This document shows, piece by piece, positions 1 to 8,743 of a stretch of 64,000 nucleotides of DNA. The notes below the pieces were generated by a model. The model made no database searches, was not told the origin of the DNA, and was given only the letters and a program-made list of their open reading frames with translations. The stretch covers positions 2,983,001 to 3,047,000 of the forward strand of contig NZ_CP040813.1 of assembly GCF_009498295.1 (NCBI RefSeq), in the 5' to 3' direction. Each line of letters opens with the position of its first letter. The stretch's first letter is position 1. The DNA comes from Oceanihabitans sp. IOP_32. Lineage in GTDB: Bacteria > Bacteroidota > Bacteroidia > Flavobacteriales > Flavobacteriaceae. The position numbers were made by a program, and so were the translations under genes.

Positions 1-132
1 GTATTTTCATGATTGTAGATAAAAGAAAACCCCGTTTTTGGCTCTTAATGGCCTTTTTCGGGGTTTTTATTTACTTCAATTTACGAAAAAAATATCGGTT
101 TTACTAAGGTTTTAACGTTTTATGAATGCGCC
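1..132 (-). mobile_element. Partial IS element, transposase 5' end, continues off the left edge
   Basis: The reverse complement of 1-132 is identical, base for base, to 27295-27426, the first 132 bp of the complete IS element in this window. It holds the left terminal repeat (GGCGCATTCAT, whose outer end is base 132), the hairpin terminator, and the first ten bases of the transposase gene (ATG at 10-8 on the minus strand). The rest of this copy lies outside the window. It is in opposite orientation to the complete copy. The adjoining host DNA is AT-rich, like the target of the other copy. Confidence 0.93.
26..67 (-). terminator. Hairpin terminator inside the IS, upstream of its transposase
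   Basis: The stem AAAACCCCG (26-34) pairs with CGGGGTTTT (59-67). An inner GGC/GCC stem lies between, and runs of T or A sit on both sides, so it could stop transcripts from either direction. The same structure is at 27360-27402 in the complete copy. Confidence 0.75.
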
Positions 133-233
133 TAAATAACATGTGTTATTATGGCGGTTAAACCTTTAAAGTCCTGCCATTTATTAATAGGATGAAGTTC
201 TTAAACGAGGAGTAAAACACAGTGTTTTATTTA

Positions 234-653
234 TTATAATATTTCAATAACCCCTTTTCTTATAAAGTTAACAGCTTCAAATATGCTATTAAAATGTTTA
301 ATTCTTTTAGCATAAAATAGGCTTTCTAACCTTGTGTTTAAAATGCTTCGTTTGTTTTGAGAAACCACGCAATAAGCCTTTAAAGTGTACTGTTGTTTAT
401 AAAATTTTAACCAATCTAAAGGGACTACCGAGTAGGAGTTAATTCTGTTTGAAATAAAGATGACATCTGCTCCATTGGTGTCTAAAAAAGAAAACACATC
501 TTTAGCTATTAATTTCGCTTTTTCCCAATTAAAAACTTGACCTTCATTAATTTCTGAAACTACAAATTCTTTAAATACAAAAACATTGCCAAAGGGATAA
601 GTAAATTCTTTAATTACTTCTGCATATAAATGCGTTTCTTTTATGCTTGTCAT
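234..653 (-). CDS. Conserved hypothetical protein, possible SpoIIAA/STAS-like fold
   Basis: A 139-residue soluble protein with no signal peptide or membrane segment. Alternating short hydrophobic strands and amphipathic helices (for example ADVIFISNRINSY followed by DWLKFYK) suggest a small alpha/beta domain. It resembles in style the SpoIIAA/STAS-like proteins of flavobacteria, but I do not recognise a diagnostic motif and assign no function. A good -7 box (658-665) lies only four bases before the ATG, so the mRNA may be leaderless or the true start may be further in. The inverted IS copy ends about 100 bp downstream. Confidence 0.7.
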   Translation of the reverse strand: MTSIKETHLYAEVIKEFTYPFGNVFVFKEFVVSEINEGQVFNWEKAKLIAKDVFSFLDTNGADVIFISNRINSYSVVPLDWLKFYKQQYTLKAYCVVSQNKRSILNTRLESLFYAKRIKHFNSIFEAVNFIRKGVIEIL

Positions 654-657
654 CTTA

Positions 658-665
658 CAAATATA
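658..665 (-). promoter_or_regulatory. Bacteroidota -7 box close to a start codon
   Basis: Reads TATATTTG on the minus strand, an exact match to TAnnTTTG. It ends four bases before the ATG of the 234-653 gene, so initiation would fall at or next to the start codon. Confidence 0.45.
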
Positions 666-767
666 AAAATAAGATTTATAAATACTAACAGAAAAACCCT
701 ACGTAAGAGTTAAAAAAAAGAGAGTGTTTCGAGTTAGTTGTGATAACCTGTTTCCTTTAAAATCTAA

Positions 768-2396
768 TTACACTTGTAAGACGCCTAGGTTAAATGGTTT
801 CTCAATTGGAGCGTGATTTGCAGCTTCAATTCCCATAGAAATCCAAGTTCTGGTCTCTAATGGGTCGATAATAGCATCAGTCCAAATTCTTGCGGCAGCA
901 TAATACGGTGATACTTGTTTATCGTATCGATCTTTTATTTTTTCATAAAGAGCATCTTCTTTTTCTTTCGTGATTTCTTCACCTTGTTTTTCTAACGAGG
1001 CTTTTTCAATCTGTAACAATACTTTTGCAGCCGAGTTACCACTCATAACAGCGAGCTCGGCACTTGGCCAAGCAACAATCAATCTGGGGTCGTATGCTTT
1101 TCCGCACATAGCATAATTTCCGGCTCCATAAGAATTACCAATAATAATAGTGAATTTTGGCACGACCGAATTACTAACTGCATTAACCATTTTAGCACCA
1201 TCTTTAATGATTCCCCCATGTTCAGACTTGCTTCCAACCATAAAACCAGTAACATCTTGTAAAAATACTAGAGGTATTTTTTTCTGATTACAATTGGCAA
1301 TAAATCGGGTGGCCTTATCTGCGCTGTCATTGTAAATAACCCCTCCAAATTGCATTTCGCCTTTTTTGGTTTTTACTAATTTACGTTGATTCGCCACAAT
1401 GCCAACGGCCCATCCTTCAATTCTAGCATAACAGGTTATGATAGTTTTACCGTAGCCCGCCTTGTATTCGTCGTATTCTGAGTTATCAACCAACCGCTTT
1501 ATAATATCATACATATCGTATTGATCTGCTCTAGACTTCGGTATAATACCGTAGATATCTTGCGGGTCTTCTTTGGGGTCTATCGTTTGGCTTCGGTTAA
1601 AACCAGCGGTATCAAAATCACCAATTTTATCTATTATACTTTTAATGGTATCTAAAGCATCAGCATCGTCTTTGGCTTTATAATCGGTTACTCCAGAAAT
1701 TTCACAGTGGGTTGTTGCGCCACCTAAGGTTTCGTTATCAATGGTTTCACCAATGGCAGCTTTCACTAAATAGCTTCCTGCCAGAAAAATACTTCCTGTT
1801 TTATCAACAATTATAGACTCATCACTCATAATTGGTAAATAAGCACCTCCCGCAACGCAACTACCCATAACCGCAGCAATTTGAGTGATTCCCATGCTGC
1901 TCATTATGGCATTGTTTCTAAAAATACGTCCAAAATGTTCTTTATCTGGAAAAATCTCGTCTTGCATTGGTAAAAATACGCCTGCAGAGTCTACCAAATA
2001 AATAATAGGAAGTTTATTTTCTATAGCTATTTCTTGTGCGCGTAAATTCTTTTTTGCAGTAATAGGAAACCAGGCTCCAGCTTTTACGGTAGCATCGTTA
2101 GCGACAACTATGCATTGCTTACCTTTTACATATCCCATTTTAACCACAACACCTCCAGAGGGACACCCGCCGTATTCTTCGTACATGTTGTCTCCCGCAA
2201 AAGCCCCAATTTCAATTGCTTTTGTTTTCTTGTCTAAAAGGTAGTCTATACGCTCTCTAGCGGTCATTTTACCTTTGCTTCGGTGTTTTTCAGTTCGCGA
2301 TTTCCCGCCGCCTTGTTGAACTTTTATCAGTCTTTTTTTTAATTCAGAAAGCAGTAATTTATTGTGATCTTCGTTTTTATTGAAGTTAATATCCAT
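768..2396 (-). CDS. Acyl-CoA carboxylase carboxyltransferase (beta) subunit, methylcrotonyl-CoA carboxylase-like
   Basis: 542 residues, the usual length of the carboxyltransferase subunit of biotin-dependent acyl-CoA carboxylases, which moves CO2 from carboxybiotin to an acyl-CoA in the cytoplasm. Both crotonase-fold halves are present: the N half has IYLVDSAGVFLP and MGSCVAGGAYLP, the C half has FLQDVTGFMVG and GNSYGAGNYAM. The stretch DEIFPDKEHFGRIFRNNA resembles methylcrotonyl-CoA carboxylase (leucine breakdown) more than propionyl-CoA carboxylase, but substrate cannot be fixed by eye. No biotin carboxylase or carrier subunit is next to it, so its alpha partner must be encoded elsewhere. 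Confidence 0.93.
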   Translation of the reverse strand: MDINFNKNEDHNKLLLSELKKRLIKVQQGGGKSRTEKHRSKGKMTARERIDYLLDKKTKAIEIGAFAGDNMYEEYGGCPSGGVVVKMGYVKGKQCIVVANDATVKAGAWFPITAKKNLRAQEIAIENKLPIIYLVDSAGVFLPMQDEIFPDKEHFGRIFRNNAIMSSMGITQIAAVMGSCVAGGAYLPIMSDESIIVDKTGSIFLAGSYLVKAAIGETIDNETLGGATTHCEISGVTDYKAKDDADALDTIKSIIDKIGDFDTAGFNRSQTIDPKEDPQDIYGIIPKSRADQYDMYDIIKRLVDNSEYDEYKAGYGKTIITCYARIEGWAVGIVANQRKLVKTKKGEMQFGGVIYNDSADKATRFIANCNQKKIPLVFLQDVTGFMVGSKSEHGGIIKDGAKMVNAVSNSVVPKFTIIIGNSYGAGNYAMCGKAYDPRLIVAWPSAELAVMSGNSAAKVLLQIEKASLEKQGEEITKEKEDALYEKIKDRYDKQVSPYYAAARIWTDAIIDPLETRTWISMGIEAANHAPIEKPFNLGVLQV

Positions 2397-2670
2397 AGTG
2401 TTTTTTTAATGCTCGCTAATTTACAAAAGATATTTTTCAAAATAAAGGCACAATCTTTTTTTGATTGTCCGCTAAATTTCATCAACCTATAAATTAGTAA
2501 CTTATGATGACAACTGTACACAATCACGAAAACAAATAATTAATTTTATTCTGGGTAAATCTGGGTAATCTGCGGGATAATTCTCCCGTATCTACTATTT
2601 GTTTTCTCGCTGATTTCGCAGACGAGCATAGATTTTTTCGTCGTATGACGAAAAACGGATATGCACAATT
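2397..2670. other. Intergenic region with word-like repetitive sequence
   Basis: No convincing gene. 2541-2660 is built of echoing words (CTGGGTAA, ATCTGCGGGA, TTCTCCCG, GATTTCGCAGA) followed by a TTTTTCGTC/GACGAAAAA hairpin (about 2635-2656). It looks like one of the degenerate interspersed sequences common between flavobacterial genes. The MITE follows directly. A 62-codon open frame on the minus strand here is AT-rich and not protein-like. Confidence 0.4.
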
Positions 2671-2679
2671 TTTTTTAAT

Positions 2680-2903
2680 CATTAATGTCCAACAAAAGAC
2701 ATAAGACCGCTTCGCTAATAGACATAAGAACCAAGACTTGATTCTAACTAACTGATAAACAGAGGTACTTTAAATTAACAAAATAGTTCCTTTAAATCTT
2801 AATAATTATTTCAAATAAGCAAGGAGACATTTTAAAAAACGTGCAAAGTTCTTAATTTTAAAAGGATGGACAGCATTATAATATTTTTAATCGGACACTA
2901 GTG
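2680..2903 (-). mobile_element. MITE-like non-autonomous transposon, 224 bp, copy 1
   Basis: The reverse complement of this segment matches 61265-61488 with only about five differences over 224 bp. The termini are inverted repeats: CATTAATGTCCAA at the left and, read inward from the right, CACTAGTGTCCGA. A 9 bp direct repeat TTTTTTAAT flanks it exactly (2671-2679 and 2904-2912), the mark of transposition. It contains no open reading frame of note, so it must have been moved by a transposase from elsewhere. A 9 bp duplication fits IS4, IS256 or IS1 type enzymes. Confidence 0.88.
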
Positions 2904-2955
2904 TTTTTTAATAAGAATTAAATACCTACTTAAAATATCAAGAAAATAAATTCAC

Positions 2956-2963
2956 TATTTTTG
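2956..2963 (+). promoter_or_regulatory. -7 box for the FMN reductase gene
   Basis: TATTTTTG matches TAnnTTTG, 24 bases before the ATG at 2988. No clear TTG lies at -33. It sits 50 bp outside the MITE, so transcription does not depend on the element. Confidence 0.5.
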
Positions 2964-2987
2964 TAGCTAAACTAAAAATTTACGTGA

Positions 2988-3518
2988 ATGAAACATATAA
3001 TTACCTTTGCAGGAAGTAATAGTAAAAATTCTATAAATAAAGCGTTGGCGATTTATGCCGCTAGTTTGATTGAAGATGTAAACATTGATGTTTTAGACTT
3101 AAATGATTTTGAATTACCACTTTTTGGAATCGATTTAGAAGAGAAAGAAGGGATTCCAGCGCGCGCGCAAGATTTTTTAAAGTTGATAAAAGAATCTGAT
3201 GGGGTGGTACTATCTTTAGCCGAACATAATGGGGCTTATACCACGGCGTTTAAAAATTTGTTTGACTGGATGTCTAGAATTGATGTGAAGGTATTTAATG
3301 GAAAACCAATGTTACTAATGGCGACATCACCGGGTGCAAGAGGTGGTGCATCGGTATTAGCTATGGCGCAAGAACGCTTTCCTTGCCATGACTCTAATAT
3401 TGTTGAAGTGTTTTCGTTACCTTCTTTTTCAGATAATTTTTCAGAAGGAAAAATCATCAACGATACTTTGAATTCTGATTTAAAAGCGAAAGTAGAAACG
3501 TTTACAAAAGCCTTGTAG
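2988..3518 (+). CDS. NADPH-dependent FMN reductase family oxidoreductase
   Basis: 176 residues with a flavodoxin-like fold. The N terminus IITFAGSNSKNSINKAL is the phosphate loop that binds FMN. LSLAEHNGAYTTAFKNLFDW is the typical core motif of the NADPH-dependent FMN reductase (azoreductase/chromate reductase) family, and SPGARGGASVL follows it. It probably reduces FMN, quinones or similar acceptors in the cytoplasm using NAD(P)H. The physiological substrate is not visible. It is transcribed alone. Confidence 0.88.
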   Translation: MKHIITFAGSNSKNSINKALAIYAASLIEDVNIDVLDLNDFELPLFGIDLEEKEGIPARAQDFLKLIKESDGVVLSLAEHNGAYTTAFKNLFDWMSRIDVKVFNGKPMLLMATSPGARGGASVLAMAQERFPCHDSNIVEVFSLPSFSDNFSEGKIINDTLNSDLKAKVETFTKAL

Positions 3519-3620
3519 TTTTATTCTAGTACGTCTCTACATATTAATGCATTTAATTTAAAAGAGAATTTTGTATATTATCAGTTATAAATAGAGGCTA
3601 TTTTAAAGGTTTATCACAAC

Positions 3621-3692
3621 AAAAACTTCTAATTAAACACAAGCTACCCCGTGGCTTGTTTAAAAAAGCATCCTACAAAAGAAGTTTTTTTT
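3621..3692 (+). terminator. Nested hairpin ending in a T-run
   Basis: AAAAACTTCT (3621-3630) pairs perfectly with AGAAGTTTTT (3680-3689). An inner ACAAGC/GCTTGT stem lies within, and the outer stem runs into eight Ts. It lies about 100 bp after the FMN reductase stop and about 60 bp before the next ATG, so it may end the first transcript or attenuate the second. Confidence 0.5.
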
Positions 3693-3749
3693 ATGTAAAA
3701 AAAGCGATATTTGCTTCCAGACTAAACAACACAAAAACAAAACGAAATT

Positions 3750-3932
3750 ATGTCAATGAATAAAAATACGGTTTTAGCTTGGGCTACCACAATAATGATT
3801 ATAGTAGGATTAGGATTAATTGCTTTAGGAGCATTTAGATATGATGATGTCGCTGGTTGGGGGTTTGCCTCTGTAGGTATTGGCTTTTTTGCTATCGCAT
3901 GGGTGTTTAATGCTTTAAAGGGTAGAGTGTAA
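3750..3932 (+). CDS. Small membrane protein, CAL67264 family
   Basis: 60 residues with two hydrophobic segments (about residues 9-28 and 36-55) joined by a short loop with RYDDVAGWG. It matches my recollection of the flavobacterial CAL67264 family of small inner-membrane proteins, which have no known function. It lies 50 bp before ettA on the same strand, probably in one operon. Confidence 0.85.
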   Translation: MSMNKNTVLAWATTIMIIVGLGLIALGAFRYDDVAGWGFASVGIGFFAIAWVFNALKGRV

Positions 3933-3982
3933 TTAAGAGTACGCTAAAGCCAAAAAATAAATAATAAAATAAGATTAGTTTT

Positions 3983-5674
3983 ATGAGTGACGATAAAAAA
4001 ATTATATTCTCAATGTCTGGGGTTACTAAGACATTCCCGAGTGCAAATACGCCGGTATTAAAAAATATACATTTAAGTTTTTTTTATGGAGCTAAAATAG
4101 GAATCCTTGGGTTAAATGGTTCTGGAAAATCTACTTTACTTAAGATTATCGCAGGTGTAGATAAAAATTACCAAGGCGATGTGGTATTCTCCAAAGATTA
4201 TTCTGTAGGTTTTCTTGAGCAAGAACCGCAGCTTGATGAGACTAAAACTGTTATGGAAGTTGTACGAGAAGGTGCGGCAGAAACCGTTGCCATATTAGAT
4301 GAGTATAACAAAATAAATGATATGTTTGGTTTAGAAGAGGTGTATTCTGATGCCGATAAGATGGAGAAGCTTATGGGCAGACAGGCCGAACTTCAAGATC
4401 AAATAGATGCTTCGAATGCTTGGGAGCTAGACACCAAATTAGAAATTGCTATGGATGCCTTGCGTACTCCAGAGGCCGATAAAAAAATCGGGGTATTATC
4501 AGGAGGAGAACGACGCCGTGTGGCATTGTGCCGTTTACTTTTACAGGAGCCCGATGTGTTACTGTTAGATGAGCCTACCAACCATCTTGATGCCGAGTCT
4601 GTGCATTGGTTAGAACATCACCTAGCACAATACAAAGGTACTGTAATTGCGGTAACGCACGATAGATATTTTTTAGATAATGTAGCCGGTTGGATTTTAG
4701 AATTAGATCGAGGAGAAGGTATCCCTTGGAAAGGAAATTATTCGTCTTGGTTAGATCAAAAATCGAAACGAATGGCACAAGAAGGAAAAACGGCTTCTAA
4801 GCGTCAAAAAACCTTAGAACGTGAGTTAGAGTGGGTGCGACAAGGGGCTAAGGGCCGTCAAACCAAACAGAAAGCACGTTTAAAGAATTATGACAAGCTT
4901 ATGAGTCAAGACCAAAAGCAATTAGACGAAAAGCTTGAAATTTATATTCCAAACGGGCCACGCTTAGGTACAAATGTTATTGAAGCCATCGGTGTGAGTA
5001 AGGCTTATGGTGATAAATTATTATACGAGAATTTAAACTTTAATCTTCCTCAAGCTGGAATTGTGGGTGTTATTGGTCCTAATGGCGCTGGTAAAACCAC
5101 TATTTTCCGAATGATAATGGGGGAAGAAACTCCAGATAAGGGAGAGTTTATTGTGGGTGAAACGGCTAAAATTGCTTATGTAGATCAGAGTCATTCAAAT
5201 ATCGATCCTGAAAAAACGATTTGGCAAAATTTTAGTGATGAGCAAGAATTAATCATGATGGGTAATACCCAAGTAAATTCTAGAGCTTATTTAAGTAGAT
5301 TTAATTTTTCTGGTAGCGAGCAAAACAAAGCCGTAAAATTACTTTCTGGAGGAGAACGTAACCGATTGCATTTGGCTATGACACTAAAAGAAGAAGGCAA
5401 CGTTTTACTCTTAGATGAGCCCACCAATGATCTTGATGTTAACACCTTAAGAGCGCTTGAAGAAGGTTTAGAAAACTTTGCTGGATGTGCTGTAGTAATA
5501 AGTCACGACCGTTGGTTTTTAGATAGGATATGTACACATATTTTAGCTTTTGAAGGCAATAGCGAAGTGTACTTCTTCGAAGGTAGCTTTAGTGATTATG
5601 AAGAAAATAAAAAGAAACGCTTAGGTGGCGATTTAATGCCAAAACGTATAAAGTATAAAAAACTAGTGCGATAA
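3983..5674 (+). CDS. ettA: Energy-dependent translational throttle protein EttA (ABC-F ATPase)
   Basis: 563 residues, the usual EttA length. Two ABC cassettes are present without membrane domains. The first has GLNGSGKST (about 43-51), LSGGE (about 172-176) and LLLDEPTNHLD. The linker (about 245-320) is the basic ribosome-binding arm typical of ABC-F proteins. The second has GPNGAGKTT (about 365-373), LSGGERNR and LLLDEPTNDLD. EttA binds the ribosomal E site and gates entry into elongation according to ATP/ADP level. A strong terminator follows at 5682. Confidence 0.95.
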   Translation: MSDDKKIIFSMSGVTKTFPSANTPVLKNIHLSFFYGAKIGILGLNGSGKSTLLKIIAGVDKNYQGDVVFSKDYSVGFLEQEPQLDETKTVMEVVREGAAETVAILDEYNKINDMFGLEEVYSDADKMEKLMGRQAELQDQIDASNAWELDTKLEIAMDALRTPEADKKIGVLSGGERRRVALCRLLLQEPDVLLLDEPTNHLDAESVHWLEHHLAQYKGTVIAVTHDRYFLDNVAGWILELDRGEGIPWKGNYSSWLDQKSKRMAQEGKTASKRQKTLERELEWVRQGAKGRQTKQKARLKNYDKLMSQDQKQLDEKLEIYIPNGPRLGTNVIEAIGVSKAYGDKLLYENLNFNLPQAGIVGVIGPNGAGKTTIFRMIMGEETPDKGEFIVGETAKIAYVDQSHSNIDPEKTIWQNFSDEQELIMMGNTQVNSRAYLSRFNFSGSEQNKAVKLLSGGERNRLHLAMTLKEEGNVLLLDEPTNDLDVNTLRALEEGLENFAGCAVVISHDRWFLDRICTHILAFEGNSEVYFFEGSFSDYEENKKKRLGGDLMPKRIKYKKLVR

Positions 5675-5681
5675 TGAAATT

Positions 5682-5709
5682 AAAAAAACCTGCTCCAGCA
5701 GGTTTTTTT
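5682..5709 (+). terminator. Rho-independent terminator after ettA
   Basis: AAAAAAACCTGC, loop TCCA, GCAGGTTTTTTT: a perfect 12 bp stem ending in seven Ts, just after the ettA stop. Confidence 0.92.
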
Positions 5710-5899
5710 ATACCTACTTTCTTTAATATGTTGTTAAAATAGAGACATTATAAAGCCGTCTTAACGTTTTGTGAGTCCTTTAAATATACAGCTCAAGCAA
5801 AAGATTTTAAAAAATAAGCACAGTAAAAATTGTTTTTATGTTTAGCAAAAGTTTTTAAGACTTAAAAAATATGAGATACTTTTAAGGTTGGTTTTATTC

Positions 5900-5914
5900 T
5901 GGCATAGCTATTGA
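5900..5914 (+). promoter_or_regulatory. Sigma-54-like promoter element upstream of lon
   Basis: TGGCATAGCTATTGA has the GG-N10-G spacing of -24/-12 promoters (consensus TGGCAC-N5-TTGC), with A in place of the final C. The same word with the same spacing, TGGCATA-N3-ATTGA, lies upstream of dnaK at 48416-48430. It is 128 bp before the lon ATG. The rest of 5710-6041 shows no gene. Confidence 0.5.
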
Positions 5915-6002
5915 TTTAGGATAGTAAGATTGAAGACTAATTACGGTATATGTAGTTGGTTTACCATAGTTTATAAGTTTAATAAATTACAAAAAATAGA
6001 AG

Positions 6003-6026
6003 CAATTTGTTTTTAATGACAAATTG
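6003..6026 (+). promoter_or_regulatory. Inverted repeat in the lon leader
   Basis: CAATTTGT, loop TTTTAATG, ACAAATTG: a perfect 8 bp stem 15 bases before the lon start codon. It could be an operator or an mRNA hairpin near the ribosome binding region. No T-run follows, so it is not a terminator. Confidence 0.4.
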
Positions 6027-6041
6027 ACTTAAATAATACAT

Positions 6042-8495
6042 ATGAAGAAATCTAATTTTATATCACTTGACAGTTTGTCATTGCAGGAATTTGATGAGAA
6101 TTCAGAATTAATTCCATTAATGACTCCTGAAGATGAAGAGCAAATAAATAATGAAGAGTTGCCAGAAACGCTTCCTATTCTATCTTTACGTAATACCGTG
6201 TTATTCCCAGGGGTAGTAATTCCTATTTCAGCTGGTCGTGACACGTCTATAAGGTTAATAAACGACGCAAATAAAGGTAGTAAAGTTATTGGAGTAGTCG
6301 CTCAAAAAGACGAAACAGTAGAGAATCCAACAGCAAAAGACATTCATGAAACGGGAACAGTAGCTAGAATACTACGTGTTTTAAAAATGCCTGACGGAAA
6401 CGTAACGGTTATTATACAAGGAAAAAAGCGCTTTAAAGTAGCTGAGGTTATTACTGAGAAACCTTATATGAATGCTACGATAAGAGCAGTTCCAGAAACC
6501 AAACCATTTTTAAAGGATAACGATGAGTTTCTGGCCATTATAGAATCTATTAAAGATTTAGCACTTGCAATTATTAAGGAAAACCCTAATATTCCAAGTG
6601 AGGCTTCTTTTGCCATTAAAAATATTGAGAGCAGCTCGTTTTTAGTGAATTTTGTATCCTCCAACATGAATCTTTCGGTTCAAGAAAAGCAATCGCTTTT
6701 AGAAATGAACAACTTGAAAGAACGCGCTTTGGCAACGCTTAAATTTATGAGTGTTGAGTTACAAAAACTGGAGTTAAAAAATGATATCCAATCTAAAGTA
6801 CAGATGGATATGAATCAGCAACAGCGTGAGTACTTTCTAAATCAGCAAATGAAAACCATTCAAGAAGAATTGGGTGGTGTAAATCATGACGAAGAGCTAG
6901 AGGAGATGAAGGCGCGAGCCTTAGAGAAAAATTGGGATGACAAGGTCGCAGAGCACTTTGATAGAGAGATTGGTAAGTTGCAGCGCATGAATCCTCAAGT
7001 CGCAGAATATTCTATTCAGCGTAATTATTTAGAGTTAATTTTAGATCTGCCCTGGAATGAATTTAGTGAGGACAAGTTCGATCTAAAAACGGCTATGAAA
7101 ATACTTGACCGAGACCATTTTGGTTTAGAAGATGTAAAACGCAGAATTATAGAGTACTTAGCGGTGTTAAAGCTTCGTAAGGATATGAAATCGCCCATAC
7201 TTTGTTTATATGGACCTCCTGGAGTTGGTAAAACCTCGTTGGGTAAATCTGTTGCAGAAGCCTTAGGGCGCGAATACGTTCGTATTTCGCTAGGTGGTTT
7301 AAGAGACGAGGCAGAAATTCGTGGACACCGTAAAACGTACATCGGTGCCATGCCAGGACGAATTATCCAAAGTTTAAAAAAGGCTGGAACCTCAAACCCA
7401 GTTTTTGTATTAGACGAAATAGATAAATTATCAAATTCGCATCAAGGTGATCCCTCATCGGCAATGTTAGAAGTTCTAGATCCTGAACAAAATAGTGAGT
7501 TTTACGATAACTTTTTAGAAATGGGCTACGACCTCTCTAAAGTGATGTTTATCGCGACATCTAATAGTTTATCGACCATTCAACCGGCATTGCGCGACCG
7601 TATGGAGATTATAAATGTAACCGGCTATACCATCGAGGAAAAGGTAGAAATTGCAAAACGTCATTTATTACCAAAACAAATAAAAGAACACGGTTTAACC
7701 GATAAAGATATTAAGATAGGGAAGCCTCAATTGGAAAAAATTGTAGAAGGTTACACCCGAGAATCTGGAGTTCGTGGTTTAGAGAAGCAGTTAGCAAAAA
7801 TGGTGCGATTTGCTGCAAAAAGCATTGCTATGGAAGAGGAGTATAACGTTAAAATTTCTAACGATGATATTATTGAAATTTTAGGTGGGCCAAAATTGTT
7901 ACGCGACAAATATGAAAATAACGACATTGCTGGAGTGGTAACGGGCTTAGCGTGGACTAGTGTTGGTGGTGATATTTTATACATTGAATCTATACTTTCT
8001 AGAGGAAAAGGAACACTTACCATTACTGGAAACCTTGGTAAAGTTATGAGAGAATCGGCAACTATTGCGATGGAATATATTAAATCTAACGCAGAAGAAT
8101 TTGGTATCGATCCTACAGTTTTCGAAAAATACAATGTGCACATTCACGTGCCCGAAGGTGCCACACCTAAAGATGGACCAAGTGCTGGTATTACTATGTT
8201 TACTTCTTTGGTTTCATTATTTACACAGCGCAAAGTGAAGAAGAATTTAGCTATGACGGGCGAAATTACTTTACGAGGTAAAGTGTTGCCTGTAGGTGGA
8301 ATTAAAGAAAAAATTCTAGCGGCAAAACGCGCAAGAATAAAAGAAATTTTACTTTGTGAGGACAACCGTAGAGACATTGAAGAGATTAAGCCAGAATACT
8401 TAAAAGGCTTAACATTTCACTATGTTACAGATATGAGTGATGTTATTAATTTAGCCATTACAAATCAAAAAGTAAAAAACCCTAAAACATTATAA
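6042..8495 (+). CDS. lon: ATP-dependent protease La (Lon)
   Basis: 817 residues. Order of parts: N-terminal substrate-binding LON domain ([14 protein letters not shown] at about 44-57), coiled-coil middle ([19 protein letters not shown]), AAA+ module with Walker [10 protein letters not shown] (about 391-399) and Walker [11 protein letters not shown], then the C-terminal Ser-Lys protease domain. In that domain PKDGPSAG supplies Ser714 and GGIKEK supplies Lys757. Lon degrades misfolded and regulatory proteins in the cytoplasm. The sigma-54-like element at 5900 and the leader hairpin at 6003 suggest stress control. A terminator follows. Confidence 0.97.
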   Translation: MKKSNFISLDSLSLQEFDENSELIPLMTPEDEEQINNEELPETLPILSLRNTVLFPGVVIPISAGRDTSIRLINDANKGSKVIGVVAQKDETVENPTAKDIHETGTVARILRVLKMPDGNVTVIIQGKKRFKVAEVITEKPYMNATIRAVPETKPFLKDNDEFLAIIESIKDLALAIIKENPNIPSEASFAIKNIESSSFLVNFVSSNMNLSVQEKQSLLEMNNLKERALATLKFMSVELQKLELKNDIQSKVQMDMNQQQREYFLNQQMKTIQEELGGVNHDEELEEMKARALEKNWDDKVAEHFDREIGKLQRMNPQVAEYSIQRNYLELILDLPWNEFSEDKFDLKTAMKILDRDHFGLEDVKRRIIEYLAVLKLRKDMKSPILCLYGPPGVGKTSLGKSVAEALGREYVRISLGGLRDEAEIRGHRKTYIGAMPGRIIQSLKKAGTSNPVFVLDEIDKLSNSHQGDPSSAMLEVLDPEQNSEFYDNFLEMGYDLSKVMFIATSNSLSTIQPALRDRMEIINVTGYTIEEKVEIAKRHLLPKQIKEHGLTDKDIKIGKPQLEKIVEGYTRESGVRGLEKQLAKMVRFAAKSIAMEEEYNVKISNDDIIEILGGPKLLRDKYENNDIAGVVTGLAWTSVGGDILYIESILSRGKGTLTITGNLGKVMRESATIAMEYIKSNAEEFGIDPTVFEKYNVHIHVPEGATPKDGPSAGITMFTSLVSLFTQRKVKKNLAMTGEITLRGKVLPVGGIKEKILAAKRARIKEILLCEDNRRDIEEIKPEYLKGLTFHYVTDMSDVINLAITNQKVKNPKTL

Positions 8496-8506
8496 CATTA
8501 TAAACT

Positions 8507-8538
8507 AAAAAAGCCTCGACATTGTTCGGGGTTTTTTT
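8507..8538 (+). terminator. Terminator after lon
   Basis: AAAAAAGCCTCGA pairs, with G-U pairs, with TTCGGGGTTTTTT across a short loop, followed by Ts, 12 bases after the lon stop. Confidence 0.8.
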
Positions 8539-8743
8539 AATTTGAATGGGTGTCCCATCCTAAAATGTCTGATTCTTTATGTGTGTTTTGAACATAATAA
8601 AGAACTTGGTAATTTGTAGCCGATACCAATTTAATTTTGAAATGAGGCAAGGTTAATTTGGTATTAAACACGTTTGCTTTATCTCAGTTTAGTTATTTTA
8701 GCAACTTTTAAATCATGTACAAGTATTTATTCCAAAGTATCAA

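Noticed and set aside
2339-2527. 62-codon minus-strand open frame before the acyl-CoA carboxylase gene
   Set aside because: It overlaps the true gene start in another frame, is rich in Lys/Ile/Cys as random AT-rich DNA gives, and has no family resemblance.
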